NCBI RefSeq assembly: GCF_000807925.1 | Contig: NZ_JRVC01000014.1 | Location: forward strand, 62,001 to 126,000 | Source: Novosphingobium subterraneum | GTDB taxonomy: Bacteria; Pseudomonadota; Alphaproteobacteria; Sphingomonadales; Sphingomonadaceae | DNA length: 64,000 bases | Reading direction: 5' to 3' | Part shown: piece by piece, positions 16,466-25,786 of the stretch | Layout: every line of letters starts with the position of its first letter | How positions within the stretch are numbered: position 1 is the stretch's first letter | Notes under the pieces: model-generated | The model's input: only the letters and a program-made list of their open reading frames with translations | The model's database searches: none | Told to the model about the DNA's origin: nothing | Translations under genes and position numbers: made by a program

Positions 16466-17326
16466 ATGCGCGCCAGCAGGCGTTCGTTCCTGCAGGGGCT
16501 AGCGCTATCCGCGCTGGCCGCGTCCTCCAGCGCCTTTGCCGCACCGCTTGAGAAGGTCAAAGACCTCGGAGTCCTTCGGGTCGGACTCTATGCGGATAAC
16601 CGGCCCTGGTCGTGGAACAAGGACGGCAAGGTGGCAGGCATCGATGCCGACATTGCGCGCGCGCTCGCCGAAGCGCTGGGCGTTCGCGCCGATGTCCAGC
16701 TGTTCTTCGCGGGCGAGGACATCTCCGACGACTTGCGCAACGTGGTCTGGCGCGGGGGGCTGCTCGGGTTTCAGCCATGCGACGTGATGCTGCACGTACC
16801 CTTCGAGCGGCAGCTGATACAGCAGGAAGACAATGTCGTGTTCCTTGCGCCTTATTACCGCGAAACCTTTGGCGCGGCCTGTTCGCGCGATGGCGGCAAC
16901 TGCGAAGCGGTGCCGGCGTCGTTCAAGGGCCGGAAGATCACCGCCGAACTCGCCTCGATCCCTGACTTCTACCTGCTCGGCCACGCTGGCGGCGTCCTTG
17001 CCAAGGACCTGGTCCACGTTCCCAATGGCTATGATGCGCCCGCCGCGCTGGTGGATGGCAGTGCCGACTTCACCGTGGCGACCACCGCGCAGATCGAGGC
17101 TGTCGTCGCCGACAACCCCGACGCCGGGATCAAGGTGCGCAAGGGACCGCTGCCAATGATGATGTCGCCGGGCTGGGACATTGGAATCGCGGTAAAGGAA
17201 AATTCGCGCAACCTGGGCTTCAGGCTTGAGCAAGTGCTCGAGCAGATGATTGGCGATGGGCGCATGGCCGCGCTGTTCCAACGCCATGGCGTGAACTGGA
17301 AGCCGGCGCTTTCCGCGCAATCCTGA
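16466..17326 (+). CDS. quinoprotein dehydrogenase-associated binding protein (XoxJ/MxaJ-like)
   Basis: A 286-residue periplasmic solute-binding-fold protein with a signal peptide containing RRSFLQGLALSALAA, possibly Tat-type. The mature part opens with LRVGLYADNRPWSW and contains GIDADIARALAEALG, typical of family-3 binding proteins, and MMMSPGWDIGIAV near the end. MxaJ/XoxJ-type relatives are needed for PQQ-dehydrogenase function, possibly in enzyme activation, rather than for ABC transport. No permease or ATPase gene is nearby, which supports that reading. The frame is open upstream, but ATG at 16466 gives the signal peptide directly. Confidence 0.87.
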   Translation: MRASRRSFLQGLALSALAASSSAFAAPLEKVKDLGVLRVGLYADNRPWSWNKDGKVAGIDADIARALAEALGVRADVQLFFAGEDISDDLRNVVWRGGLLGFQPCDVMLHVPFERQLIQQEDNVVFLAPYYRETFGAACSRDGGNCEAVPASFKGRKITAELASIPDFYLLGHAGGVLAKDLVHVPNGYDAPAALVDGSADFTVATTAQIEAVVADNPDAGIKVRKGPLPMMMSPGWDIGIAVKENSRNLGFRLEQVLEQMIGDGRMAALFQRHGVNWKPALSAQS

Positions 17327-17375
17327 ACGGTCATCTCGCACCCGCCATCCTCGATTGGCGGGCCAACGGGGGGAC

Positions 17376-17415
17376 GGGAACACCGACTGCGACCGGTGTT
17401 CCCCGAACCGTTTTT
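17376..17415 (+). terminator. rho-independent-type terminator
   Basis: GGGAACACCG at 17376-17385 pairs perfectly with CGGTGTTCCC at 17394-17403 around an 8-nt loop; five T follow at 17411-17415. It probably ends the PedF-like/XoxJ-like transcript before the PQQ dehydrogenase promoter. Confidence 0.7.
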
Positions 17416-17468
17416 GCTGCGGTTGTGTTGCGCAGCATTTGGCGCGCCTGGGCATGAAGCACAAGGCC

Positions 17469-17487
17469 TTATCCCAAGGTTCAATTG
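17469..17487 (+). promoter_or_regulatory. PQQ-region box, copy d
   Basis: TTATCCCAAGGTTCAATTG, 118 bp before the PQQ dehydrogenase start and after the preceding terminator. It is the best representative of the shared box and lies upstream of the main structural gene of the system. Confidence 0.65.
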
Positions 17488-17605
17488 TGCAGCATACTGC
17501 AACCGATAGGCTCACATCGACGATAGGGGATCAGTGGCGAACCGGGGGGATTCCCGCATGACCGCACTCCATCGCAGAACAAGACCCCATAACAGGAGGG
17601 ACAGG

Positions 17606-19348
17606 ATGAAGCGGCGTTTTTCAATCGTGTTGGCAGGCCTTGCGGCAGCCACCAGTCTTTCGGCAGTTCCAGCCATTGCCGGCGGGCCGACCAGCGCGGA
17701 CATCATCAACGATGCGGCCACGCCCGGCGACGTGATCAGCTATGGCATGGGCCCGCAGCAGCAGCGGTTCAGCTCGCTCGACAAACTCAACACCAGCAAC
17801 GTCAAGAATCTCGTGCCCGTTTTCGCAGCATCGCTCGGCGGTGAAAAGCAGCGCGGTCAGGAATCGCAGCCGCTGGTCTATGACGGCACGATCTATGTAA
17901 CGGGTTCGTATTCGCGCCTCTTCGCGTTCGATGCGCGCACCGGCGAGAAGAAGTGGGAATACAACGCCCGCCTGCCCGATGGCATCATGCCCTGCTGCGA
18001 CGTGGTTAACCGCGGCGCGGCGATCCATGGCGACAAGGTGATTTTCGCGACGCTGGACGCGCATCTCGTTGCCCTCGATCGCCATACCGGCAAGGTGATC
18101 TGGAACAAGAAGCTGGCCGACTACCAGGCCGGCTATTCGGCAACGGCGGCGCCGCTGATCGTCAAGGACATGGTCATCACCGGCAATTCGGGTGGCGAGT
18201 TCGGCGTGATCGGCGAAGTGCAGGCCCGCAACGTGGATACGGGCGAGCTGGTGTGGTCACGCCCGACCATCGAAGGCCACATCGGCACGCTGGGTGGCAA
18301 GCCTTCCACGATGACCGGCAAGCTCAACGCTTCTTGGACCGGCGACTTGTGGAAGACCGGCGGCGGCGCGACCTGGCTGGGCGGCACTTATGACCCCGGC
18401 ACCAACCTGCTCTACTTCGGCACCGGCAACCCCGGCCCGTGGAACAGCCACCTGCGCCCCGGCGACAACCTCTACACGTCCTCGACACTGGCGATCGATG
18501 CCGATACCGGCGAGATCAAGTGGCACTACCAGACCACGCCTCATGACGGCTGGGATTTCGACGGCGTGAACGAGTTCATCCCGTTCGATGCCACGATGAA
18601 GGGCAAGCCGATGAAGCTCGGCGCCAAGGCCGACCGCAACGGCTACTTCTACGTGCTTGACCGCACCAACGGCAAGCTGCTGGGCGCGCACAAGTTCGTG
18701 ATGCAGACGACCTGGGCCAATGGCATCGACCTGAAGACCGGCCGTCCGAACTACGTGGCCGAAAACCGCCCCGGCGCGCCCAATGCCGCGGAAAAAGGCA
18801 AGACCGTGTTCGCCAGCCCGTCGTTCCTCGGCGGCAAGAACTGGATGCCGATGGCCTATTCGCAGGACACCGGCCTGTTCTATGTGCCCAGCAACGATTG
18901 GGGCATGGACATCTGGAACGAGCCCATCGCCTACAAGAAGGGCGCGGCCTACCTGGGTGCAGGCTTCACCATCAAGCCGATTGCAGAAGACCACATCGGT
19001 GCGCTTCGCGCGATGGACCCGGCCACCGGCAAGATCGTGTGGGAGTACAAGAACAAGGCTCCGCTGTGGGGTGGTGTTCTGGCCACGCGCGGCAATCTGG
19101 TGTTCACCGGCACGCCCGAGGGCTACCTCAAGGCCTTCGACGCCAAGACGGGTGCGGAACTCTGGAAGTTCCAGACCGGGTCGGGCGTGGTCGGCTCGCC
19201 GGTGACCTGGGAGCAGGACGGCGAACAGTATGTCGCGGTCATGTCCGGCTGGGGCGGCGCGGTGCCGCTGTGGGGCGGCGAGGTGGCCAAGACCTTCAAG
19301 GAGATCAGCCAGGGCGGTTCGCTCTGGGTGTTCAAGCTGCCGAAGTGA
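17606..19348 (+). CDS. PQQ-dependent alcohol dehydrogenase, lanthanide-type signature
   Basis: A 580-residue periplasmic quinoprotein with a signal peptide ending in AIAGG and an eight-bladed propeller with Trp-docking repeats. Adjacent Cys130-Cys131 (MPCCD) form the characteristic vicinal disulfide site. Glu198 (GGEFG) and Asn275 (GTGNPG) fit the metal ligands. The catalytic segment is [11 protein letters not shown], with Asp317 as base and an extra Asp319 two residues on; calcium-type MxaF/ExaA enzymes have a non-acidic residue there, while XoxF/PedH/ExaF enzymes have Asp. The enzyme should oxidise alcohols or aldehydes and pass electrons to the PedF-like cytochrome. The start follows AGGAGGG. 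Whether it is closest to XoxF, PedH or ExaF was not resolved. Confidence 0.95.
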   Translation: MKRRFSIVLAGLAAATSLSAVPAIAGGPTSADIINDAATPGDVISYGMGPQQQRFSSLDKLNTSNVKNLVPVFAASLGGEKQRGQESQPLVYDGTIYVTGSYSRLFAFDARTGEKKWEYNARLPDGIMPCCDVVNRGAAIHGDKVIFATLDAHLVALDRHTGKVIWNKKLADYQAGYSATAAPLIVKDMVITGNSGGEFGVIGEVQARNVDTGELVWSRPTIEGHIGTLGGKPSTMTGKLNASWTGDLWKTGGGATWLGGTYDPGTNLLYFGTGNPGPWNSHLRPGDNLYTSSTLAIDADTGEIKWHYQTTPHDGWDFDGVNEFIPFDATMKGKPMKLGAKADRNGYFYVLDRTNGKLLGAHKFVMQTTWANGIDLKTGRPNYVAENRPGAPNAAEKGKTVFASPSFLGGKNWMPMAYSQDTGLFYVPSNDWGMDIWNEPIAYKKGAAYLGAGFTIKPIAEDHIGALRAMDPATGKIVWEYKNKAPLWGGVLATRGNLVFTGTPEGYLKAFDAKTGAELWKFQTGSGVVGSPVTWEQDGEQYVAVMSGWGGAVPLWGGEVAKTFKEISQGGSLWVFKLPK

Positions 19349-19359
19349 TTTTCCCCGGG

Positions 19360-19387
19360 GCGCCGGACCTTACCGCAGGTCTGGCGC
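19360..19387. terminator. strong stem-loop after the PQQ dehydrogenase gene
   Basis: GCGCCGGACCT at 19360-19370 pairs with AGGTCTGGCGC at 19377-19387, an 11-bp stem with one G-T pair and a 6-nt loop. It lies 12 bp after the stop. No T-tract follows, so it may attenuate or protect the mRNA 3' end rather than terminate fully. Confidence 0.55.
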
Positions 19388-19467
19388 TCCACCCCCTCCC
19401 CGGGTAGAGACAGATGAGCAATACCATCGCAATTACCACGTTCGCAGCCGAAAGGGGGAGCGCTGCC

Positions 19468-20115
19468 ATGGCCGTAAACGGACCTGATCGCGTGCTGATC
19501 GTGGACGACCATTCGCTGGTGCGTGATGGGCTGCGCTCGATCTTCGACGACGCCTTTCCCTCCTGCACGATCCTTGAAGCAGACAGCCTGGAAGCTGCGC
19601 TCAATACCCTCGAGCAGGAAGGGGATGTCGACCTGGTCCTGCTGGACCTCAACATTCCGGATGTTTCTCACCTGTCGGGCCTCGAAGCCCTGCGTGACCG
19701 CTTTCCGGCGACGCCGGTAGTGATGGTCTCGGGCGTGACAGACCGCAAGGTGGTGCGCGATGCGCTGGCCGCAGGGGCGGCGGGCTTCGTGCCCAAGAGC
19801 CTCAAGCGCGCGGCAATCCTCGACGCGCTGAACCAGGTGCTTTCGGGCGAGATCTACATGCCTGAACTCGAAGGTGATGACTCCGCCGCTGCCGAGGAAG
19901 ACGCGATCCGCAGCCGGATCGACAGCCTGACCCCGCAGCAGCGGGTGGTCCTGGGGCACCTCGTCGCCGGGCGGCTCAACAAGCAGATCGCCTATGAACT
20001 CGATGTCTCGATGACGACGGTGAAGGCGCACGTTTCCGCGATCCTGCAGAAGATGAACGTCTTTTCGCGGACGCAGGCGGTGATCATGGCCGGGAAGATC
20101 GGCTTCAAGGGGTAA
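19468..20115 (+). CDS. LuxR/NarL-family response regulator
   Basis: A 215-residue regulator. An N-terminal receiver domain has VDDHS, phosphoacceptor Asp60 (LLDLNIPD) and Lys in VPKS; a C-terminal LuxR-type helix-turn-helix follows (LTPQQRVVL, NKQIAYELDVSMTTVKAHV). I chose ATG 19468 because AGGGGGAG lies 7 bp upstream; an upstream ATG at 19414 would add 18 residues before the receiver with a poorer ribosome-binding site. It follows the PQQ dehydrogenase gene and has the same type as regulators of quinoprotein alcohol oxidation in Pseudomonas (ExaE/ErbR/PedR). It is the best candidate to bind the shared boxes, a hypothesis only. Confidence 0.92.
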   Translation: MAVNGPDRVLIVDDHSLVRDGLRSIFDDAFPSCTILEADSLEAALNTLEQEGDVDLVLLDLNIPDVSHLSGLEALRDRFPATPVVMVSGVTDRKVVRDALAAGAAGFVPKSLKRAAILDALNQVLSGEIYMPELEGDDSAAAEEDAIRSRIDSLTPQQRVVLGHLVAGRLNKQIAYELDVSMTTVKAHVSAILQKMNVFSRTQAVIMAGKIGFKG

Positions 20116-20179
20116 ACGGTCACGATCCGGCAATTGCACTACGCGCCCGGTCTGGCAGACTGGCGCGGGGGAGATTGCC

Positions 20180-21469
20180 ATGCTGATCAAGACACCGCTG
20201 GCCCTGCCGTGCGGCATCGTCATTCCGAACCGCCTCGCCAAGGGCGCGATGACCGAGGGACTGGCCGATCCGTCGGGCAGACCGACGCCGGAACTTGACC
20301 GGCTCTATGGCGTATGGGCCGATGGTGGCGCAGGCCTGCTGATAACCGGCAACGTGCAGATCGATGGTGACCATCTGGAGCGCCCCGGCAATGTCATCGT
20401 CGATCGCGCGGCCGATGCGGCGACGAAGGCGGCTCTGGCGCAGTGGGCAAAGGCCGGGACGCGCGCAGGCAACCAGTTGTGGATGCAGATCAGCCACGCA
20501 GGGCGGCAGACGCAGGCCACTATCAACCCGCACCCCAAGGCGCCATCGGCGGTGAAGCTGGGGCTGCCGGGCGGGCAGTTCGGCGAGCCGGTGCCGCTTG
20601 AGGAAGCGGAGATCCTCGATCTGATCGGGCGGTTTGCCACTTGTGCGAAAGCGGCGCAGGACGCGGGCTTTGGCGGGGTGCAGATCCATGCCGCGCATGG
20701 CTACCTGCTTTCGCAATTCCTCAGCCCGCGCAGCAACCAGCGCACCGACCGATGGGGCGGATCTCTGGAGAACCGGGCGCGGTTCCTGATGGAGACCGTG
20801 CGAGCAGTGCGCGAAGCCGTGGGCCCGCAGTTCGGCATCTCGGTGAAGCTCAATTCGGCAGACTTCCAGCGAGGCGGGTTTGCCTTTGATGAGAGCCTGA
20901 CCGTCGCGCGCTGGCTGGAGGAGGCGGGCGTCGACCTGCTGGAGGTTTCTGGCGGATCGTATGAGCAACCGGCGATGATGGACATGGAAGGGCTGGACCC
21001 TTTCGAACGGCCGGATGTCCCGGCCTCGACGGCGGCACGCGAGGCCTATTTCGTGGACTTCGCCAAGGCGATGAAGGCGAGCCTGACGAGGATGCCGCTG
21101 ATGGTGACCGGCGGCTTCCGCACCCGCGCGGCGATGCAGCATGCGCTGGAGACGGGCGCGGCGGACCTGATCGGCATCGGGCGACCGCTGTGCGGGGCGC
21201 CGGATGCCTGCCGCAATCTGCTGGAGGACAGCGCCGACCTGCCCCGCTTCGAGGCCGCGCTGCGCCTGCTGCCCCCGGCGCTGCGCTGGCTGGAGAAATT
21301 CGATACCGTCCGCACCATCGCGGGCTTCGGCGTTCAAATGTGGTACTATGCCCAGATCGATGCGATCGGGCGGACCGGCACGCCCGAGCCGCGCAAATCG
21401 GTGTTCGCCTCGCTATTGCAGGTGCAGAACCACGCGAAGGCGTGGATGAAGGCACGGCGCGCGCTCTAG
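20180..21469 (+). CDS. NADH:flavin oxidoreductase, old yellow enzyme family
   Basis: A 429-residue FMN-dependent TIM-barrel protein. Family marks are the LWMQISHAGRQT segment, HAAHGYLLSQFLSPRSNQR followed by TDRWGGSLENR, and VTGGFRTR with GIGRPLCGAPD near the phosphate-binding end. Such enzymes reduce activated C=C bonds or demethylate, and act in the cytoplasm. It starts 64 bp after the response-regulator gene with a GGGGGAG ribosome-binding site. Its place in the quinoprotein locus is unclear: it may detoxify unsaturated aldehydes or ketones arising from alcohol oxidation. Confidence 0.92.
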   Translation: MLIKTPLALPCGIVIPNRLAKGAMTEGLADPSGRPTPELDRLYGVWADGGAGLLITGNVQIDGDHLERPGNVIVDRAADAATKAALAQWAKAGTRAGNQLWMQISHAGRQTQATINPHPKAPSAVKLGLPGGQFGEPVPLEEAEILDLIGRFATCAKAAQDAGFGGVQIHAAHGYLLSQFLSPRSNQRTDRWGGSLENRARFLMETVRAVREAVGPQFGISVKLNSADFQRGGFAFDESLTVARWLEEAGVDLLEVSGGSYEQPAMMDMEGLDPFERPDVPASTAAREAYFVDFAKAMKASLTRMPLMVTGGFRTRAAMQHALETGAADLIGIGRPLCGAPDACRNLLEDSADLPRFEAALRLLPPALRWLEKFDTVRTIAGFGVQMWYYAQIDAIGRTGTPEPRKSVFASLLQVQNHAKAWMKARRAL

Positions 21470-21494
21470 GGTAAGCGGGTGTTGGACTCGGGGA

Positions 21495-23705
21495 TCAGAG
21501 AACGTCCCTCTGGCGCAGGAAGGCGCGGAGTTGGGCGGGTTTGACCGGCTTGTTGAGGATCGGCAGCGCCAGTGCGTTCAAGCGGGCTTTGGTCTCCTCG
21601 CTGCGGTCGGCAGTGATGACCATGGCGGGCAGATCGAAGTTGGCCCGGGCTCGCAGCGCGGCAATGGCCTGCTCTCCGGTCAGGCCGTCATCGAGCTGGT
21701 AATCGACGATGGCCATGGCAGGGCGGCGGGCAAGAGCGGCAGCGACGCAGGCCTCTGCCGGATCGCGCGCGGTGACCACCTCGAGACCCCAGTTCTCGAG
21801 CAGCGCTTCCATGCCCGAGAGGATCGCGGGATCGTTGTCGATCACCAGGACAAGGCCCCCACTGCCGGTCGACGGTCCCGAGGCCGGCTCGACCGGCGCA
21901 GGCGCGGCGACAGGTTCGACGCGGGGGAGCATGATCGAGAAGGCGGAACCGAGGCCGGGGACGGAATCGAGGCCGATCGGGTGATCGAGCATGGTCGACA
22001 CGCGGCGCACGATGGCAAGGCCAAGGCCCTTGCCGGGGATTTTCTGCGTCTTGCCGACGCGGCGGAACTCGCCGAAGATTTCCTCGCGGTCGGACGCGGC
22101 GATGCCGGGGCCGGTATCGCGCACGGTGACGCGGATCATGCCCTGTATCTCGTCGACTTCGACAGCGACGCGGCCAGCCTCGGTATAGCGGATCGCGTTC
22201 GATACGAAGTTCTGGAGGACGCGGCGCAAGAGGCGCGCGTCGGAGCGAACCCAGGCCGGCGTTTCGACCACGTCGAATTCGAGCTTGCCGGCGGCGGCGA
22301 GCGGGGCGAATTCCACGCGCAGGGCATGGAGGATCGCGCCGAGCGAATGATCGCCGATTTCGGGCTGGATGGCACCGGCATCGAGGCGGGAAATCTCGAA
22401 CAGGGCTTCGAGCAGGTCTTCGACCGAATCCAGCGCGGTTGACGCCTGGCTGACGAGAGCGCGCGGACGCTCCGGCAACTTGAGGCCGTCCATTGCCGAG
22501 ACGAACAGGCGCGCGGCGTTCAGGGGCTGGAGCAAGTCATGGCTGGCGGCGGCGAGGAAGCTGGTCTTGGAGCGGTTGGCGGTTTCGGCCTCGTTCTTTG
22601 CCTCGACCAGCTGGCGGTTGACTTCGACCAGTTCGGCAGTGCGCTCCTGCACCCGGCGCTCCAGCAGTTCGGCGGTCTCGGTCAACGAGCGTTGCAGGCT
22701 GACGTGGTCGGTCACGTCGTCAAAGGTAAAGACCATGCCGCCGTTACCGAGCGGGACCGAGCGGATCACGAAGTGCCGGCCATCCATCAGGCATTCGGCG
22801 GAAAGCTGGCGCGTATCGCCTTCCCGCCAGGCAAGGCTGTCGGCACATTCGAGGCCCAATCGCCAGCTGCACCACTGCACCAGCTGGGCATGGCTTTCGA
22901 CATGGCGCAGCAGGTCACTGCCGGAAAGGCCGAGCACGCGGACGAGGCCTTCGTTCCACGCCTGCATCCGGCGCTGGGCATCGAACAGGCAGACGCCTTC
23001 GGACAGGGTATCGAGCGTGGCCTGCAACGCGAGGTTGCGCTCTGCCAGTTCCAAGGCGCGCTGGCGGGCGTCCTCGGCCTTGACCGAGGTGATATCGGTA
23101 TAGATGCCGACGATGCCGCCATCGCTGGTGCGCAGTTCGTTGATCTGGATCCAGCGCCCGTCGCCCAGCGCCTGCACATGGGCCCCTTCGGCACGGCGGT
23201 GCCAGTCGACCCGGTCGCTGAGCCAGCGATCCGGACCGGTTGCGGCGCCGAGAGTCGAGCCGGTCAGCGCCACGCGGCTGGCCATTTCGGCAAACTCCGG
23301 GCTGTCACCGGAAATCGGTTCGACGGCAGGGAATATCTTGAGGAAGGCGCGGTTGCACAGGATCAGGCGGTCATCGGCGTCGAAGAGGGCAAACCCGTCG
23401 CTGAGGGATTCGATCGCATCGCGCAGCAGGACGCGGGCGGCAGTGGCGTCTTCGTTAGCGGCGGCGAGTTCGGCCATGGCCGCCTCGAGCGCGCTCGTGC
23501 GGTCCCGGACCACGGATTCGAGCGCGATGGCAGTTTCGAACATCGAGAACGCGCCGCCCTCCATGTCACCTGAGCGTTCCACCCGGTCCATCAGCGCGGC
23601 GTTGATCTTTTCGAGCTGGCGCACGCGGGCGCGCAAGGCGGTGATCTCGTCCTCGCCATTGACCATGGCGGGGGCAAGAATGCCGGTGAGATTCGAGCCG
23701 CTCAT
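21495..23705 (-). CDS. hybrid PAS sensor histidine kinase
   Basis: About 736 residues without transmembrane segments: an N-terminal coiled coil, two PAS-like regions (DGFALFDADDRLILCN and EGVCLFDAQRRMQAWN) and a HisKA domain with His389 in AAASHDLLQPLNAARLF. A HATPase with NAIRYTE, DTGPGIA and GKGLGLAIV follows, then a C-terminal receiver with Asp668 in VDYQLDDG. The layout matches ErcS'/NahK-type kinases. The start at 23705 overlaps the stop of the FIST gene by ATGA, so the FIST protein is the likely sensor partner. In Pseudomonas such kinases act in ethanol-oxidation signalling; output to the regulator at 19468 is inference. Confidence 0.92.
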   Translation of the reverse strand: MSGSNLTGILAPAMVNGEDEITALRARVRQLEKINAALMDRVERSGDMEGGAFSMFETAIALESVVRDRTSALEAAMAELAAANEDATAARVLLRDAIESLSDGFALFDADDRLILCNRAFLKIFPAVEPISGDSPEFAEMASRVALTGSTLGAATGPDRWLSDRVDWHRRAEGAHVQALGDGRWIQINELRTSDGGIVGIYTDITSVKAEDARQRALELAERNLALQATLDTLSEGVCLFDAQRRMQAWNEGLVRVLGLSGSDLLRHVESHAQLVQWCSWRLGLECADSLAWREGDTRQLSAECLMDGRHFVIRSVPLGNGGMVFTFDDVTDHVSLQRSLTETAELLERRVQERTAELVEVNRQLVEAKNEAETANRSKTSFLAAASHDLLQPLNAARLFVSAMDGLKLPERPRALVSQASTALDSVEDLLEALFEISRLDAGAIQPEIGDHSLGAILHALRVEFAPLAAAGKLEFDVVETPAWVRSDARLLRRVLQNFVSNAIRYTEAGRVAVEVDEIQGMIRVTVRDTGPGIAASDREEIFGEFRRVGKTQKIPGKGLGLAIVRRVSTMLDHPIGLDSVPGLGSAFSIMLPRVEPVAAPAPVEPASGPSTGSGGLVLVIDNDPAILSGMEALLENWGLEVVTARDPAEACVAAALARRPAMAIVDYQLDDGLTGEQAIAALRARANFDLPAMVITADRSEETKARLNALALPILNKPVKPAQLRAFLRQRDVL

Positions 23706-24862
23706 CGCCCGACGGCGAGACCGGTGAAGGTCTGGTTCATGTGCGCGGCGCGAAACTGCTCGCCATAGGTGTTGAAGCCGAAAACGCGGTTGGCGACGTA
23801 CATGCGCGAGACAATGCCGGCCTGCTGGCGGTCTTCGGCATCGAGGCGGTTCAGCACGCAATCGAAGCCGACGACATGGTCGATCTCGCCCACCTTGCGA
23901 CCGATTTCCTCGAACAGGGCATCCATTTCGGCGATGCGATCTACCGGTTCCCCGATGGACAGGACGACGCCGGTATCGATCGCGCAGTAGAAGGTCAGCG
24001 AGCCATCGTCATTGGCCGTCTGGATCGACCGGACGTGGAACTGGCCGCCGGTGCGCACGATGGGAGGATAGGCGGCAAAAAACTGGGCGTTGAGTTCGGA
24101 CGGCGGACTTCCGGCAAGGCGGCGGTATTCCTCGGCGGCGGGGGCGGCATTGATCTCGGTGACGACCCGGGATTCGGCATCCGCCTCGGTTATGACCATC
24201 TTGGCCGGGCCGGGACGATAGAAGCTCTTGCAGAAGACATGCAGAGGGCGGCGGCTGGTGAGAAGGACGATGACCGCGGCGTCCTTGTGGAAGGCGCCTT
24301 CGTGGAAAATGGCCGTGTCGCGGAACGACAGGCCGTCGCCGCTTGACCCGCCGATCAACTGGATATCGCCCAGCGCATGCTGCGCGGTCATCGTCAGCAG
24401 TTCTTCGCGGTGGGAAAGGCCATCGACGAAGAACAGCGCGACCTGATGCAGCCCCTCGCCATGTTCGCGCCGCGACTGGGCGACGAGCTGGCGGATGGCG
24501 CCCTGTGCAGCCTGCGGATCGAAATGATCGAGATCGTCAAAGCGCAGCGAGGCCATGGAAAAGGGGCCTTCGGGGAATCCGATCAGCACGACCGAATGGG
24601 TATCATACCCCTGATCGTTCAATTCACCTGCGCTGGTGCAGCCAAAGAGCCGCACTTCGGGCATGGCGCTGGCCAGTTCGGCCTGAAGGGCATCGCGGGG
24701 ATAGGCGTTGGAGCAGAACAGCAGCGCCCCGGCCAGCTTGCGGCCTTCGATGCACTCGGCAAGCTCGGCCACTGCGGCGCGGGGATCGGCTGCGCGCGAA
24801 GTGCACGCTATCATGCGCGCCTCGTCCACTGCTGTCGCCGTTTCCATCACCGCATCCTCCAT
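23702..24862 (-). CDS. FIST-domain sensory protein
   Basis: A 386-residue cytoplasmic protein with FIST N and C domains and no DNA-binding or kinase module. Recognisable parts are the FGCTSAGELNDQGYDTHS segment, GGSSGDGLSF, and the C-terminal VGFDCVLNRLDAEDR with GEQFRAAHMNQTFTGLAVG. FIST domains are thought to sense small ligands and pass the signal to an adjacent kinase. Its stop overlaps the kinase start, strongly linking the two. AGAGG upstream supports the ATG at 24862; an ATG at 24847 is also in frame. The ligand is unknown. Confidence 0.9.
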   Translation of the reverse strand: MEDAVMETATAVDEARMIACTSRAADPRAAVAELAECIEGRKLAGALLFCSNAYPRDALQAELASAMPEVRLFGCTSAGELNDQGYDTHSVVLIGFPEGPFSMASLRFDDLDHFDPQAAQGAIRQLVAQSRREHGEGLHQVALFFVDGLSHREELLTMTAQHALGDIQLIGGSSGDGLSFRDTAIFHEGAFHKDAAVIVLLTSRRPLHVFCKSFYRPGPAKMVITEADAESRVVTEINAAPAAEEYRRLAGSPPSELNAQFFAAYPPIVRTGGQFHVRSIQTANDDGSLTFYCAIDTGVVLSIGEPVDRIAEMDALFEEIGRKVGEIDHVVGFDCVLNRLDAEDRQQAGIVSRMYVANRVFGFNTYGEQFRAAHMNQTFTGLAVGR

Positions 24863-24901
24863 GGCCTGACCTCTTGCGGGTTCTCCTGCCTGCCGCGCAG
24901 C

Positions 24902-25327
24902 TTAGGGCGAAGCCGTGCCCTCGCCAAGTGCAACGCTGTCCCCTCGCGGCGGCTCGCCCGCGGCCTCGAGCGCGGCGCTTTCATCATCGCTGAACACCCG
25001 GCTGCGCACGATGAAGCGCACGCCTTCGGGCGCTTCAAGGCTCATCCCCGAGCCGCGCCCCGGAACGACGTCGATGGTGACCTGGGTGTGCCGCCAGTAT
25101 TCGAACTGCGCCGCCCCGATCCATACCGGCGTACCCTCGGCCACATGGCCGAGCAGCACGTCCTGCCCTCCGACCCGGAACTCGCCGGCCACGAAGCACA
25201 TCGGCGCGGAGCCATCACAGCATCCGCCCGACTGATGGAACATCAACGGTCCGTGAGCAGCCGTCAGCCGGGCGATCCAGTCCCCGGCTTCAGGCGTATT
25301 GAGAACGCGGGGCGGCAGGTTGCTCAT
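24902..25327 (-). CDS. DUF779 family protein
   Basis: A 141-residue protein with the DUF779 signature: LMFHQSGGCCDGSAPMC, a GQDVLLG segment and FEYWRHTQVTIDVVPGRGSGMSLE. The paired cysteines suggest metal or redox chemistry, but no function is established. Members usually sit next to acetaldehyde/alkyl aldehyde dehydrogenase genes, as here. The ATGA start overlaps the stop of the EthD-like gene. Confidence 0.88.
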   Translation of the reverse strand: MSNLPPRVLNTPEAGDWIARLTAAHGPLMFHQSGGCCDGSAPMCFVAGEFRVGGQDVLLGHVAEGTPVWIGAAQFEYWRHTQVTIDVVPGRGSGMSLEAPEGVRFIVRSRVFSDDESAALEAAGEPPRGDSVALGEGTASP

Positions 25328-25632
25328 CCGACTTCGGAGATCATGACCGATGCGCCGCCTGTGGCGAAGTTCGGAATGTCGCCAGTAGCGGCATGGGCCT
25401 CGGCCGAGCCCATGCCCGCGGCCATTGCGGCGGCATCGGCGAACCAGATCTGGGTCAGGCGGTAGTACGGCGGAGGGCTCCCATCGGGTCCGGGCAGGCC
25501 CTTGAGGAGGACGACCTTCTCTACCGAGGGAATTTTCTCGGCGATCGGCATGTGCGTGCCGAAGTAATAGGCTTCGAACGCTTCCGGATCGGCAGGCGCG
25601 TTGTACATCACGTTGACGACGACTTGGGCCAT
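25324..25632 (-). CDS. EthD-like small protein
   Basis: A 102-residue dimeric alpha/beta-barrel-type protein resembling EthD family members: an early VNVMYNAPADPEAFEAYYFGTH segment in which the HMPIAEKIP stretch follows, and a C-terminal region with AMAAGMGSAEA and ATGDIPNFATGG. EthD-like proteins accompany oxidative ether or alcohol catabolism, but their reaction is mostly undefined. It overlaps the DUF779 gene by 4 bp. The 154 bp separating it from the aldehyde dehydrogenase gene upstream show no clear signal. Confidence 0.85.
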   Translation of the reverse strand: MAQVVVNVMYNAPADPEAFEAYYFGTHMPIAEKIPSVEKVVLLKGLPGPDGSPPPYYRLTQIWFADAAAMAAGMGSAEAHAATGDIPNFATGGASVMISEVG

Positions 25633-25786
25633 CGGTTCATCCTCTCTTGTTCATCGCTTCACCTTCGCGCTCTTGCGGCCGAAGTGCAAAGGGCAGATCA
25701 CAAATGGTGACGGCGCGGGCGGGACCTTCCTCCCTGCGCCGCGCCGTCTCCCTCCAGCAGTTACGCCGGTATCTCCATCTTCCGCC

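Noticed and set aside
19414..19467. Earlier start for the response regulator
   Set aside because: The ATG at 19414 lacks a good ribosome-binding site and adds 18 residues before the receiver fold; 19468 has AGGGGGAG at the right distance.
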